Assembly: GCA_002167435.2 (NCBI GenBank)
Contig: NHBR02000002.1
Span: 20,797 to 84,796, forward strand
Length of the DNA stretch: 64,000 nt
Direction: 5' to 3'
Origin: Allomuricauda sp. TMED12
GTDB lineage: Bacteria > Bacteroidota > Bacteroidia > Flavobacteriales > Flavobacteriaceae
Program-made: the position numbers and the translations under genes
Shown: piece after piece, positions 17,716 to 26,048 of the stretch
How the letters are laid out: each line of letters begins with the position of its first letter
How positions within the stretch are numbered: position 1 is the first letter of the stretch
Notes under the pieces: model-generated
Told to the model about the DNA's origin: nothing
What the model saw: the letters and a program-made list of their open reading frames with translations, nothing else
Databases searched by the model: none

Positions 17716-19017
17716 TTAATCAATAGTGACTTCAAGTACAAAATCCGCTTGATCATAATCACGATTTTTAGGAAGCGCTATCAAGGTGCCGTAGGAATTG
17801 GTGCTGTGCTTCAGCTTTTTCTTGGTTTGAAAATCGGTAACACTCTTAATGTCTCCTTCAATATTGGGAAAAAAGAAATTGTCGGTTTTCCAATCCATAA
17901 TATGGATATAGATTTTATCGTCTTTATGGGTTGATACGCCCCAACTTTGCGGTGGAATAGGTCCGCCTCGGGTTCCGTAGATGGAATTACCGTAATTGTC
18001 AGTCCATTCTCCGATAATTTTTAAGGTGTCGATAAATTCGGGTTGAATTTTTCCGTTGGGCATGGGGCCGACATTTAAAAGAAAGTTGGAATTGTAGCCC
18101 GCCGCCTTCACCAAATATTGAATCAGTTCCTTGGAGGACTTATAGGCTTTGTCTTGCAAGGAGAAACCCCATCGTTGCGCCATGGTCTCGGCAGTTTCGA
18201 GGGGTAGATTGCCCACTTCTGAGTCGCCACTGAAACCTCCTTTGTTTTCCCCGGGCAGGTCTTTTTCAAACATCTGGAAGTCTTCCCCGGCATTCGGTGC
18301 TTGGTGATGGTTGCTTCCAATCATGGCTTGTGGCTGCAAATCATGGATGAGGTCATACGTTTTTCGAAGTTGCCAGTCAGCCTCTTTTTTGTCCCACCAG
18401 CCATCAAACCAAATACCGCCTATTTCCCCGTAATTTGTCAGCAATTCGGTGAGCTGACCGTTCATGTAATCCAGGTATTTTTCCCAGTTGCCATTATCCG
18501 GTCTTCCAGCTTTCTGCCCCGTATCCCCTCTGGGGTAATAGTCGTTATGGTGCCAATCCAACTGCGAATAGTACAAGAATAGCTTTAAGCCATGCTTTTT
18601 ACAGGCTTCGGCCATTTGTTTAATGACATCTTTTTTGTAAACGGTTCTATCCATAATATCCCAGTCGGATATTTTACTATCGAACATGGCAAAACCATCG
18701 TGGTGCTTTGTGGTTATGGTGATGTATTTCATACCTGCCGATTTGGCCATCAAAACCCATTCTTCCGCGTTAAACTCGGTAGGGTTGAAAAACGCAGGTA
18801 TTTTTTCATAAGTCGTTTTGTCGATGGATTGCGTTTCCATCACCCACTCGTGCACACCCAGAACAGAATACACACCCCAATGGATGAACATCCCAAACTT
18901 GGCATCTTGGAACCATTCCCTGTTCTCTAAATTTTCAGGCGCAGGCTTATATTCTTGGGCAGAGGAGAAATTGGTGCAAACCAATAAAATCAATGTAGGG
19001 ATTATACATTTTTTCAT
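17716..19017 (-). CDS. GH29 alpha-L-fucosidase, exported
   Basis: From the Met before KKCIIPTLILL the product has 433 residues with a signal peptide ending at FSSAQ. GH29 motifs are REWFQDAKFGMFIHWGVYS, TKHHDGFAMFDS and GGIWFDGWWDKK, in which Asp205 is the expected nucleophile. It removes alpha-linked fucose from glycans in the periplasm. The longer upstream frame is rejected because the signal peptide starts at this Met. The length is near the family's shorter members, without an extra carbohydrate-binding domain. Fucose is common in algal polysaccharides, fitting a marine host. Confidence 0.92.
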   Translation of the reverse strand: MKKCIIPTLILLVCTNFSSAQEYKPAPENLENREWFQDAKFGMFIHWGVYSVLGVHEWVMETQSIDKTTYEKIPAFFNPTEFNAEEWVLMAKSAGMKYITITTKHHDGFAMFDSKISDWDIMDRTVYKKDVIKQMAEACKKHGLKLFLYYSQLDWHHNDYYPRGDTGQKAGRPDNGNWEKYLDYMNGQLTELLTNYGEIGGIWFDGWWDKKEADWQLRKTYDLIHDLQPQAMIGSNHHQAPNAGEDFQMFEKDLPGENKGGFSGDSEVGNLPLETAETMAQRWGFSLQDKAYKSSKELIQYLVKAAGYNSNFLLNVGPMPNGKIQPEFIDTLKIIGEWTDNYGNSIYGTRGGPIPPQSWGVSTHKDDKIYIHIMDWKTDNFFFPNIEGDIKSVTDFQTKKKLKHSTNSYGTLIALPKNRDYDQADFVLEVTID

Positions 19018-19110
19018 ACGGTTGGTATTTTGGTTGGTATGGGCAAACAAGTTACTTAAAAGATGATAGATTATTGGTAGATGGGAGATTGTAGTCATTG
19101 TATATGGACT

Positions 19111-19138
19111 AGATTTCTTGACTGCGCTCGAAATGACA
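19111..19138. repeat. Candidate dispersed flavobacterial repeat element
   Basis: The stretch centred on GACTGCGCTCGAAATGACA (19120-19138) reads on the minus strand as TGTCATTTCGAGCGCAGTC. I recognise this from memory as a short intergenic repeat found many times in flavobacterial genomes. It is an imperfect inverted repeat around CTGCGC. Only one copy was noticed here, in the gap between the divergent fucosidase and mtaB genes. Confidence 0.5.
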
Positions 19139-19176
19139 CATTAAACAATTAGTAGATGCCCTCAACCATCAGCTCT

Positions 19177-19208
19177 TTGCGATAACTCCCAACAAATCAC
19201 TATCTTTG
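19177..19208 (+). promoter_or_regulatory. Bacteroidota-type promoter for mtaB
   Basis: A TTG at 19177-19179 and TATCTTTG at 19201-19208 are spaced 21 bases apart, matching the TTG/TAnnTTTG consensus. The start codon of mtaB is 25 bases further on. Confidence 0.65.
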
Positions 19209-19233
19209 CGCCCCTAAAACGCAAGGCAGGCAT

Positions 19234-20562
19234 ATGAACAAAAAGGTTGCATTTTACACACTGGGCTGTAAGCTTAATTTCTCTGAAACCTCTACGATTG
19301 CACGAGGTTTTGAAAAGGAAGAGTTTGAGCGTGTGGACTTTTCTGAAAAAGCGGATGTGTATGTGATCAATACTTGTTCTGTGACCGAAAATGCGGATAA
19401 GCGTTTTAAAACCATTGTAAAGCAAGCCCAAAAAGCCAATTCTGAAGCTTTTGTGGCGGCAGTGGGTTGCTACGCACAGCTCAAACCCGAAGAATTAGCT
19501 GTTGTGGATGGTGTGGATTTGGTACTTGGAGCTACAGAAAAATTCAAGATTACGGATTACCTGAACGACCTTACCAAAAACGATAGGGGAGAAGTACATT
19601 CTTGCGAAATTGAGGACGCTGATTTTTATGTGGGCAGCTATGCCATTGGTGACCGTACACGTGCCTTTTTAAAGGTTCAGGATGGTTGTGATTACAAATG
19701 CACTTACTGCACCATTCCTTTGGCACGAGGCATTTCCCGTAGTGATACCTTGGGCAATGTGTTGCACAATGCCAAAGAAATTGCCTCACAGGATATCAAG
19801 GAGATTGTTTTGACCGGTGTGAATATCGGTGATTACGGAAAAGGGGAATTCGGTAACAAAAAACACGAACACACTTTTCTGGATTTGGTAAAGGCATTGG
19901 ACACCATTGATGGCATTCATCGTCTTCGCATATCTTCCATTGAACCCAATTTGCTTAAGAACGAGACCATTGATTTTGTGGCCCAAAGCAATTCCTTTGT
20001 GCCTCATTTTCATGTGCCCTTGCAGAGCGGAAGTGATGACATTTTGAAGAAGATGCGCCGACGTTATTTATCCAATTTGTATGTGGATAGGGTAAATCGC
20101 ATTAAAAGGGCCATGCCACATGCCTGCATTGGGGTGGATGTAATTGTTGGTTTTCCTGGTGAGACGGATGAACATTTCTTGGAGACGTATCATTTCTTGA
20201 ACGAACTCGATATTTCTTACCTCCACGTATTTACTTATTCCGAAAGAGATAATACCGTGGCAGCCGAAATGGATGAAGTAGTGCCTAAAAAAGTACGTAG
20301 CAAGCGCAGCAAGATGCTTCGTGGGCTATCGGCCAAAAAGCGTAGGGCATTTTACGAGAGTCAGTTGGGAACCGTGCGTACTGTTTTGTTCGAAGGAGAG
20401 AACAAGAAAGGCTATATCAACGGGTTTACCGAAAATTATGTAAAAGTGAAAGCACCTTGGAACCCTGACTTGGTGAACACCTTGCGCCAAGTGGAGCTTA
20501 CCGATATTGATGATGATGGTCTGGTACGATTTGAATTTATTTCCAACGAAGTAATGGCATAA
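19234..20562 (+). CDS. mtaB: tRNA t6A37 methylthiotransferase MtaB
   Basis: The 442-residue protein has the three methylthiotransferase cysteines (Cys12 in LGCKLN, Cys48 in INTCSVTE, Cys79 in AVGCYAQ), the radical-SAM cluster motif CDYKCTYC (Cys152, Cys156, Cys159) and a C-terminal TRAM-like domain. It converts t6A at position 37 of ANN-decoding tRNAs to ms2t6A in the cytoplasm. The LGCKLNFSE start is typical of MtaB rather than MiaB or RimO. A matching promoter lies upstream and a hairpin terminator overlaps the stop. Confidence 0.93.
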   Translation: MNKKVAFYTLGCKLNFSETSTIARGFEKEEFERVDFSEKADVYVINTCSVTENADKRFKTIVKQAQKANSEAFVAAVGCYAQLKPEELAVVDGVDLVLGATEKFKITDYLNDLTKNDRGEVHSCEIEDADFYVGSYAIGDRTRAFLKVQDGCDYKCTYCTIPLARGISRSDTLGNVLHNAKEIASQDIKEIVLTGVNIGDYGKGEFGNKKHEHTFLDLVKALDTIDGIHRLRISSIEPNLLKNETIDFVAQSNSFVPHFHVPLQSGSDDILKKMRRRYLSNLYVDRVNRIKRAMPHACIGVDVIVGFPGETDEHFLETYHFLNELDISYLHVFTYSERDNTVAAEMDEVVPKKVRSKRSKMLRGLSAKKRRAFYESQLGTVRTVLFEGENKKGYINGFTENYVKVKAPWNPDLVNTLRQVELTDIDDDGLVRFEFISNEVMA

Positions 20563-20590
20563 AAAAACCTCTCGTTTGGGAGAGGCTTTT
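20561..20590. terminator. Bidirectional intrinsic terminator
   Basis: The arms CCTCTC (20568-20573) and GAGAGG (20580-20585) are flanked by A7 on the left and T4 on the right, so it can act on both strands. It sits between the convergent mtaB and NATD1-type genes. Confidence 0.85.
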
Positions 20591-20614
20591 CATACTTTTT
20601 TACTGATAGGTTTA

Positions 20615-20908
20615 TCAGATTCGGATACCGACAGGTAACATTTCCTTGTATTGCCTGTTTTTTCTCAAAAAACCTGCAATCTGAGGACTCGTGGGTACCA
20701 CTCTAAGTTCATTTTCTTGGATTTCGTTCAAAACCGCTTTGATGAAATCCTCTTTAAAACCTTCTCTTGTAATTTCTTCCGGAATAACCAGTTTGGTCAA
20801 AAATACTTTGCGCTCCTGTGAAGAGTACTCAATTTTGGCTAAATGCCCATTGACCTTAGTTTCAAATTGACGTAAGAAACTATTGTCAGTGATTTCCAAT
20901 GTTGTCAT
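20615..20908 (-). CDS. NATD1-type GNAT acetyltransferase
   Basis: From the Met before TTLEITD the product has 97 residues. It matches the small GNAT family of human NATD1 and bacterial YjdJ: VFLTKLVIPEEITREGFKEDFIKAVLNEI corresponds to the usual VPxxxxGxGIAxxL region, and LRVVPTSPQIAGFLRKNRQYKEML to the VxPxCPxxxxxxRxHPEY ending. The acetyl-CoA loop is degraded here (TREGFKED), so activity is uncertain. A longer frame exists but is rejected because it would overlap the next gene on the other strand. Confidence 0.7.
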   Translation of the reverse strand: MTTLEITDNSFLRQFETKVNGHLAKIEYSSQERKVFLTKLVIPEEITREGFKEDFIKAVLNEIQENELRVVPTSPQIAGFLRKNRQYKEMLPVGIRI

Positions 20909-21073
20909 ATAGTACTTGTTTTTTAAAATGACTTGTGGAGATACCCTGAAAAGATATTTCCATGTCCCCCTGATTAAAAAAATGTGTTCATTTGGCGGGG
21001 TAAGCTGCAAAAGGGATACAAAAGTAGTCAAAATATTGCTAATTTCCTAGTCCTTGTCGATATTTGGTGCGAT

Positions 21074-21736
21074 ATGTCCGATAACAAAATCCATGTTTAC
21101 CTAATGCCGGGAATGGCTGCCAATTCTTCTATTTTTGAAGACATCAAACTTCCCAAAAATCAATTTGAAACCCATGCTTTGGACTGGTTTGTCCCTGAAA
21201 AGGGGATGAGCCTTATTGATTATGCCGAAAGGATGTGTGAGAAAATAACGGAACCCAGCCCTGTTTTGCTGGGAGTTTCTTTTGGTGCTATGTTGGTGCA
21301 GGAGATGGCTAAGATTATCCCCACGCGAAAAGTTATTGTGGTATCATCGGTTAAAAGCAAACACGAGCTCCCCAAGCGAATGATTTTCGCCAAATACACC
21401 AAGGTGCACAAATTGTTGCCTACGGGCTTGGTGAACAATGTGGAATTGTTGGCCAAATACGCTTTTGGTGAAACAGTGACCAAGCGCTTGCATTTATACG
21501 AGAAGTATTTATCGATACGCGACAAATATTATATTGATTGGTCTATCGATCAAATTGTAAATTGGGACCAAGAAGTTGTACCAAACAATGTAATCCATAT
21601 ACAAGGAGATCGGGATGCCGTTTTCCCAATAAGCAAAATCAAGGATTGTATTCCAGTAAAAAACGGAACGCATACCATGATCATTCATCGGTATAGATGG
21701 TTTAATGATCATCTACCCACAATTATTTTGGAATAA
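21074..21736 (+). CDS. Alpha/beta hydrolase-fold protein
   Basis: The 220-residue cytosolic protein has the nucleophile elbow GVSFGAMLVQEMAK, an early strand-loop VYLMPGMAANSSIF, and a late HIQGDRDAVFP (acid) and GTHTMIIHR (histidine). These give a plausible Ser-Asp-His triad. The substrate is unknown. The start is placed at MSDNKIHVY, because the earlier Met would overlap the neighbouring gene and adds an untypical hydrophobic stretch. It is followed 49 bases on by the transglycosylase gene. Confidence 0.75.
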   Translation: MSDNKIHVYLMPGMAANSSIFEDIKLPKNQFETHALDWFVPEKGMSLIDYAERMCEKITEPSPVLLGVSFGAMLVQEMAKIIPTRKVIVVSSVKSKHELPKRMIFAKYTKVHKLLPTGLVNNVELLAKYAFGETVTKRLHLYEKYLSIRDKYYIDWSIDQIVNWDQEVVPNNVIHIQGDRDAVFPISKIKDCIPVKNGTHTMIIHRYRWFNDHLPTIILE

Positions 21737-21785
21737 TTTCGTCTATATAATAGTATCTTTACATAGGAATATTAATTGGGAAGAC

Positions 21786-22754
21786 ATGAAACACTTAAAA
21801 AACATATTGGCTTTTATTGGATTGATAGCCGTTGTGAGCACGTTGATTTTTGCCGTGCAGTCGAATGAAATGGATGAAAAACCGGAAGTTAAAGAGTCCG
21901 AAAAGGTTACCACGGATAAGAATGTAGCGGAGACGTATCAGATTAGCGCTATTGAAATTCCAGAGGATCTCAATTTTGCAGGGGAAACTGTTCCACAAGA
22001 AGACCCGGAGATTATGGAGCGTGTGGATCGCGAGTTTTTGGTGAATACTTATTGGCAGTCGAATGCACTTTTGTTAATGAAAAGGGCCAATAAATACTTC
22101 CCGATTATAGAACCAATCCTTAAAAAGAATGGAATCCCGGATGATTTTAAATATTTGGCTGTTGCAGAGAGTGGTCTGCAAAATGTTGTTTCACCTGCCG
22201 GAGCCACTGGTTTTTGGCAGATTATGAAAGCAACCGGAAGAGAATATGGCCTTGAGGTTAACGATAATGTGGATGAACGCTACCATGTTGAAAAAGCCAC
22301 GCAGGTGGCCTGCGATTACCTCAAAAAATGGAAAGACCGTTTTGGAAGCTGGACCTTGACGGCCGCAGCTTACAATGCTGGACCTGCCGGAGTGCAAAAA
22401 TATATGGACATTCAGCAAGTGGATGACTATTACGATCTATTGCTGGGTCAGGAGACAGGGCGCTATGTATTCCGTATTTTGGCCATTAAAGAAATTATCT
22501 CCAATCGAGACAAGTATGGGTTTCAGTTAGAAGACGAGGATATGTACGAAAAAGTGCCCACATTTAAGGTGGAAGTGGATACCGCTGTGACCAACTGGGC
22601 CGATTTCGCATCTCTTTACGAAATCAACTACAAAGTATTGAAGCGACACAATCCTTGGTTGCGCGAGCCACATTTGAACAATTCCTCAAGAAAAAAGTAC
22701 ACCATCGAAATTCCGAACAAAGGGTATTACCGAGTGGGAAATGCTGGGAAGTAG
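21786..22754 (+). CDS. MltD-like lytic murein transglycosylase
   Basis: The 322-residue protein has one N-terminal transmembrane or signal segment, a linker, and an SLT (GH23) domain from about residue 85 to 240. Motifs are AVAESGLQNVVSPAGATGFWQI with catalytic Glu128, and AAYNAGPAGVQ. It cleaves the glycan strands of peptidoglycan. The C-terminal 70 residues (VEVDTAVTNWADFASLYEINYKVLKRHNP) resemble a LysM-like wall-binding module. The last 88 bases are duplicated at 25091-25178. The start follows the hydrophobic leader rather than an earlier in-frame Met. Confidence 0.88.
   Translation: MKHLKNILAFIGLIAVVSTLIFAVQSNEMDEKPEVKESEKVTTDKNVAETYQISAIEIPEDLNFAGETVPQEDPEIMERVDREFLVNTYWQSNALLLMKRANKYFPIIEPILKKNGIPDDFKYLAVAESGLQNVVSPAGATGFWQIMKATGREYGLEVNDNVDERYHVEKATQVACDYLKKWKDRFGSWTLTAAAYNAGPAGVQKYMDIQQVDDYYDLLLGQETGRYVFRILAIKEIISNRDKYGFQLEDEDMYEKVPTFKVEVDTAVTNWADFASLYEINYKVLKRHNPWLREPHLNNSSRKKYTIEIPNKGYYRVGNAGK
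22667..22754 (+). repeat. 88-bp direct repeat, copy 1 (3' end of the transglycosylase gene)
   Basis: This stretch encodes the last residues of the transglycosylase up to its stop and recurs at 25091-25178 with two mismatches (22671/25095 and a G/T near the end). The two copies flank 2.3 kb that hold the Ig-like lipoprotein gene and a TPR gene relic. Confidence 0.9.
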
Positions 22755-22962
22755 GTAGGCTGCCTGAAAATAAGAGGATGGAAAAAGTATAGATTTCAGG
22801 AGTTGACAAAGCAAGGAAGAAGGACATAACGACTACATTATAGGTTAGGTTTTGTATTTGAGTAAAAAGAAAAGCAATTTGTCGAATAAACTTACATTTA
22901 ACCAAGCTTTTTAAGTCACGTATACCTTAAAATTGATACTTTAGGGGAACTAAATTTTACTG

Positions 22963-24828
22963 ATGTTCAAAAAGTTTCTACCAAAGTTTTTTTCAATTTT
23001 CTTCATATTTTTTTTAGGCTGCAGTGAGCAGGAAAGTAACGATGCTCCCCCCGATATTGATAACCAAGAGATAAACCTTGACCCCCAGGATATTGAACTT
23101 TCTATACAGGACGGTGCCTATTTGGAGGATGAAGAAATTCTAATTGGCCTACCAGAAGGACTGAACTACGGTTTGATAAAAGTTTATGTGAACTCGGAAG
23201 TAATTTTGGAATTGCCAAAGGGTGAATTGATTTTTAGAGTAACCCCTGAAAATTTCAATGATGGAATAGTGGAAATGAAAATTGAAATCATTGGGAATGG
23301 CAAAGTTATTGGAACCAAAGTCGCAAATATAAAAATTGACAATAACGGACCCCAAGTGGATTTTGGAATTTTAATTGAAGATAGTTCCATTTGTGAAGGA
23401 CTTTCTTTGCCTTTAAATATATCAGATCAAATATCAGAGATAACATCGATAAAAGCTTTTTGGGGCCAAGAGGAGATAGAACAATTCTCTCCGATGGATT
23501 CAGACTTTTCTTTTGAGTTTGACTCTAGTAAGCTTGGAATCGGTGAACAATATCTGAAATTGGAACTTGAAGATGCGAGAAATAACATTACCGTAGATTC
23601 TATTCTGGTCAAATTGGCGAAAAAAATCACACAGATTAATTTTCCTGATGGTTTTGTCAGGCCAGGTGTGGACGAAATTCATGTGATTTTATCAGCATCA
23701 GACGGAAGTTTTATTAACTCGGTAACACATTCTTCTGGATTGGCTGAAACTTTGCCCATATGTTCCGATATAGAAATTGGTGAAGCAGACGAATTTATAT
23801 TAACCTTTGTATCTGATTTCGAAGATGTCGTGTATGGCATCTACCCTTATCATAACTTAACTCTTGACGCAGTTGGTTCTGAGATTAATTTGGCAAAAAG
23901 GTCTGGAGGGTTAAGCCCAGGCACTGTAAATATCGAATTGCCCGACTACAAAGAAGGCGATTACATTAGAGCTTCCGGGCAATGGAGTTCTGCTTTGAAT
24001 TATCAAGGAAACATTCTTAGCGGACATTTTTCAAGGAATTATACGCTTGAAAGTCTTGGGTCGAATAAATTTTTTATTATGAATTTCAATCCAGACATAA
24101 TCGAAAGCTACAAATGGGCATTCATCGAAGACCCGCATACTGTTTTTAAATTGGAGGATAAAGATTTTAGTGCCAACGATGTCATAAATTCAAATATCGA
24201 GATGGTTGGGACAAATTTGGACCCATTTTTGGCTGTTTATGGATTTGAAAATGAAACTCATTTTGACGCTATGGTTTCTCATATGATTTATTGGAATCCA
24301 AGGTTAAATAGATTTAACGGGTATGACTATTCATACGCCAATATATTCTACGATGTTCTTTACTCCATAAAAGTAAGTAACTACAGTATTGAAGGTATAG
24401 GTGCCCCTCCATCAACAGTTACTGTTCCAAATAGTTCTATTGATTATTCTTTTCAAAACAATACGTTATCGTTTTCTGGATTGCCAAATTTTGAAGTAGG
24501 TAGAGCTCAATTTAGAAATACCGATAATGCCCATATATTTGTGGAAATGTATTTTAATGGAACATCTTCGGATATTGTTATGCCAGAGATGCCTGAATTT
24601 CTTGGAAATCAAGTTACGGATATTGTCAATGGTGGCGCTTTAGATATAGTACAATGTGTAGCTGAAGATTATACCTACATCAATAATTATAAAGAATATA
24701 TAACGAATATCGTAGTGCCATCAATCCCTTTTTATAAGGTTTCACCGAGTAGGGAGCGGATTTTCAAATCATCTGTTAGCACTTCATTACTGCCAATGAC
24801 TGAGTTTCCATTTTATGAGAGATTTTAA
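22963..24828 (+). CDS. Large lipoprotein with Ig-like repeats, function unknown
   Basis: The 621-residue protein has a lipobox (FFLGC, Cys20). Residues 40-220 read as two beta-sandwich (Ig/cadherin-like) units, the first ending TKVANIKIDNNGPQVDF. Residues 230-560 are beta-rich with many Asp, Asn and aromatics; no enzyme motif was found. It is AT-rich compared with the housekeeping genes around it. It is probably an outer-membrane or surface lipoprotein. It lies alone between the transglycosylase gene and a partial second copy of that gene's end, which suggests it was gained with a rearrangement. A short hairpin follows the stop. Confidence 0.7.
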   Translation: MFKKFLPKFFSIFFIFFLGCSEQESNDAPPDIDNQEINLDPQDIELSIQDGAYLEDEEILIGLPEGLNYGLIKVYVNSEVILELPKGELIFRVTPENFNDGIVEMKIEIIGNGKVIGTKVANIKIDNNGPQVDFGILIEDSSICEGLSLPLNISDQISEITSIKAFWGQEEIEQFSPMDSDFSFEFDSSKLGIGEQYLKLELEDARNNITVDSILVKLAKKITQINFPDGFVRPGVDEIHVILSASDGSFINSVTHSSGLAETLPICSDIEIGEADEFILTFVSDFEDVVYGIYPYHNLTLDAVGSEINLAKRSGGLSPGTVNIELPDYKEGDYIRASGQWSSALNYQGNILSGHFSRNYTLESLGSNKFFIMNFNPDIIESYKWAFIEDPHTVFKLEDKDFSANDVINSNIEMVGTNLDPFLAVYGFENETHFDAMVSHMIYWNPRLNRFNGYDYSYANIFYDVLYSIKVSNYSIEGIGAPPSTVTVPNSSIDYSFQNNTLSFSGLPNFEVGRAQFRNTDNAHIFVEMYFNGTSSDIVMPEMPEFLGNQVTDIVNGGALDIVQCVAEDYTYINNYKEYITNIVVPSIPFYKVSPSRERIFKSSVSTSLLPMTEFPFYERF

Positions 24829-24829
24829 T

Positions 24830-24851
24830 AAGGGAACTTTTTTCCCTTTTT
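24830..24851 (+). terminator. Intrinsic terminator after the Ig-like lipoprotein
   Basis: The arms AAGGGAA (24830-24836) and TTCCCTT (24842-24848) close on a five-base loop and are followed by further T residues. It starts one base after the stop codon. Confidence 0.75.
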
Positions 24852-24927
24852 GAATTAAAAAACTGGTTGGTTACACCCGAGGCTTGGACGAAGTAGGTGT
24901 TTAAAAGACAAGACATCTATTTCAATC

Positions 24928-25072
24928 TTAAATCTTCTTCATTTGCTGCAGTATCATCTTGATCAGCTCAGTAAGCATGTTGTTCTTGGTCTCTTTGAAT
25001 AGCTTGGCAGCATGAATTCTAAGCTTTTGTCCGGGAATGCACACAAAGCTTAGTTTTGGTATCGCCACCCCG
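24928..25072 (-). pseudogene. Degenerate 3' fragment of the TPR-like gene
   Basis: Read on the minus strand this gives an open tail ending ILQQMKKI. It aligns over about 45 residues with the C-terminus of the intact gene at 28515-29030: IPKLSFVCIPGQKL against MAKLSLAGIAMQKR, and NNMLTELIKM against NNMLTDQIKM. A few codons (KLD) are missing. No start or N-terminal part is present. The fragment is joined at its broken end to a broken copy of the transglycosylase gene. Confidence 0.75.
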
Positions 25073-25178
25073 CAACCCTTGGTTGTGTTAGCCATATTTG
25101 AACAATTCCTCAAGAAAAAAGTACACCATCGAAATTCCGAACAAAGGGTATTACCGAGTTGGAAATGCTGGGAAGTAG
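25073..25178 (+). pseudogene. Truncated second copy of the transglycosylase gene end
   Basis: The frame of the transglycosylase can be followed here from about NPWL to the normal stop, but with a TAG in place of a Glu codon near the left end and no upstream part. The left 20 bases are diverged, while the right 88 bases are almost identical to 22667-22754. It runs away from the TPR fragment joined to its left. Confidence 0.8.
25091..25178 (+). repeat. 88-bp direct repeat, copy 2
   Basis: Second copy of 22667-22754, with two mismatches over 88 bases. Beyond the stop codon the two loci share no sequence. To the left the similarity falls sharply. Confidence 0.9.
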
Positions 25179-25217
25179 TTTTTTTGATTTATAAAGTGGG
25201 TAATAATGGGGTTTAAG

Positions 25218-25874
25218 CTATTTAACCCTCAGCTTTAATGCATCATAAGAATCACTTCTTATCCCGATTAGGCCATGTTTGGTTTCCCCTTTTTTTATGA
25301 CAGTACCGTTAATGTTGTATTTCAATAACTCAGTCCTGAATTTTTTGTTGGCCGAACCAGCAGCTATCATATTTCCACCGGCTAAACCGGGCCCCAATAC
25401 CAAACCTATAGGTGTTGAACTCGTTTGTTCGGGTAAACCATACGAATTTGTCTTTGTGGTGTAAAGGTTTAACGGGGTCAAAAGCAGGTACCACAAATAG
25501 GAAGCGGGACTTTGTTTTAAGGTCTTAAAGACTTTTTCATTGTCCATCACATAAACGTTGTAATCATTTTCGAACGCTAACGTGACATCTTTGCCAAATG
25601 TTACATCCCTGTTCGAGTTGTTGGTAATTTTAATGGCAACCAATTTGACTCCCTTTTTTTCCTCTTTCTTCTCATATTTCTTGTGCAGCAATTCATATCT
25701 GTATTGAAGAGTCAGTCCATCAACTTCGTTTTTGGAGATATAATTGATTGTTTTTGGTTGAATCATTTTATAGCCTGAAGCGCAGCTTGTCAAGCATAGG
25801 ACGATAACAAATACAGAGGAAGCTTTAATAAATTTCAAAATGGTATTGTGTTTTAATTGATTGCTCTTGGTCAT
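25218..25874 (-). CDS. Hypothetical lipoprotein
   Basis: From the Met before TKSNQLKHN the product has 218 residues with a lipobox (CLTSC, Cys31) and no recognised domain. Residues 70-110 form a beta-like stretch (GVKLVAIKITNNSNRDVTFGKDVTLAF), and a glycine-rich hydrophobic segment (PIGLVLGPGLAGGNMIAAGSANKKF) lies near residue 155. It may be a small outer-membrane or periplasmic lipoprotein. It is AT-rich and lies in the accessory block. The longer frame adds a second hydrophobic stretch and is less likely. Confidence 0.6.
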   Translation of the reverse strand: MTKSNQLKHNTILKFIKASSVFVIVLCLTSCASGYKMIQPKTINYISKNEVDGLTLQYRYELLHKKYEKKEEKKGVKLVAIKITNNSNRDVTFGKDVTLAFENDYNVYVMDNEKVFKTLKQSPASYLWYLLLTPLNLYTTKTNSYGLPEQTSSTPIGLVLGPGLAGGNMIAAGSANKKFRTELLKYNINGTVIKKGETKHGLIGIRSDSYDALKLRVK

Positions 25875-26048
25875 CGATTGGAAATTTGATATGAGCGGCG
25901 AAGAAATAAGAAAAAAGGTAAAAAAGCACCAACAATTGACCAATGCCCCATATCAATTGACGGATGTGGACTTCATAGGAATTTATACCAATAAGGTTAT
26001 GGTCCAGTTTTTGACTAAGATGTGTTGCCAGAGGAGAGTTAGCCTATC

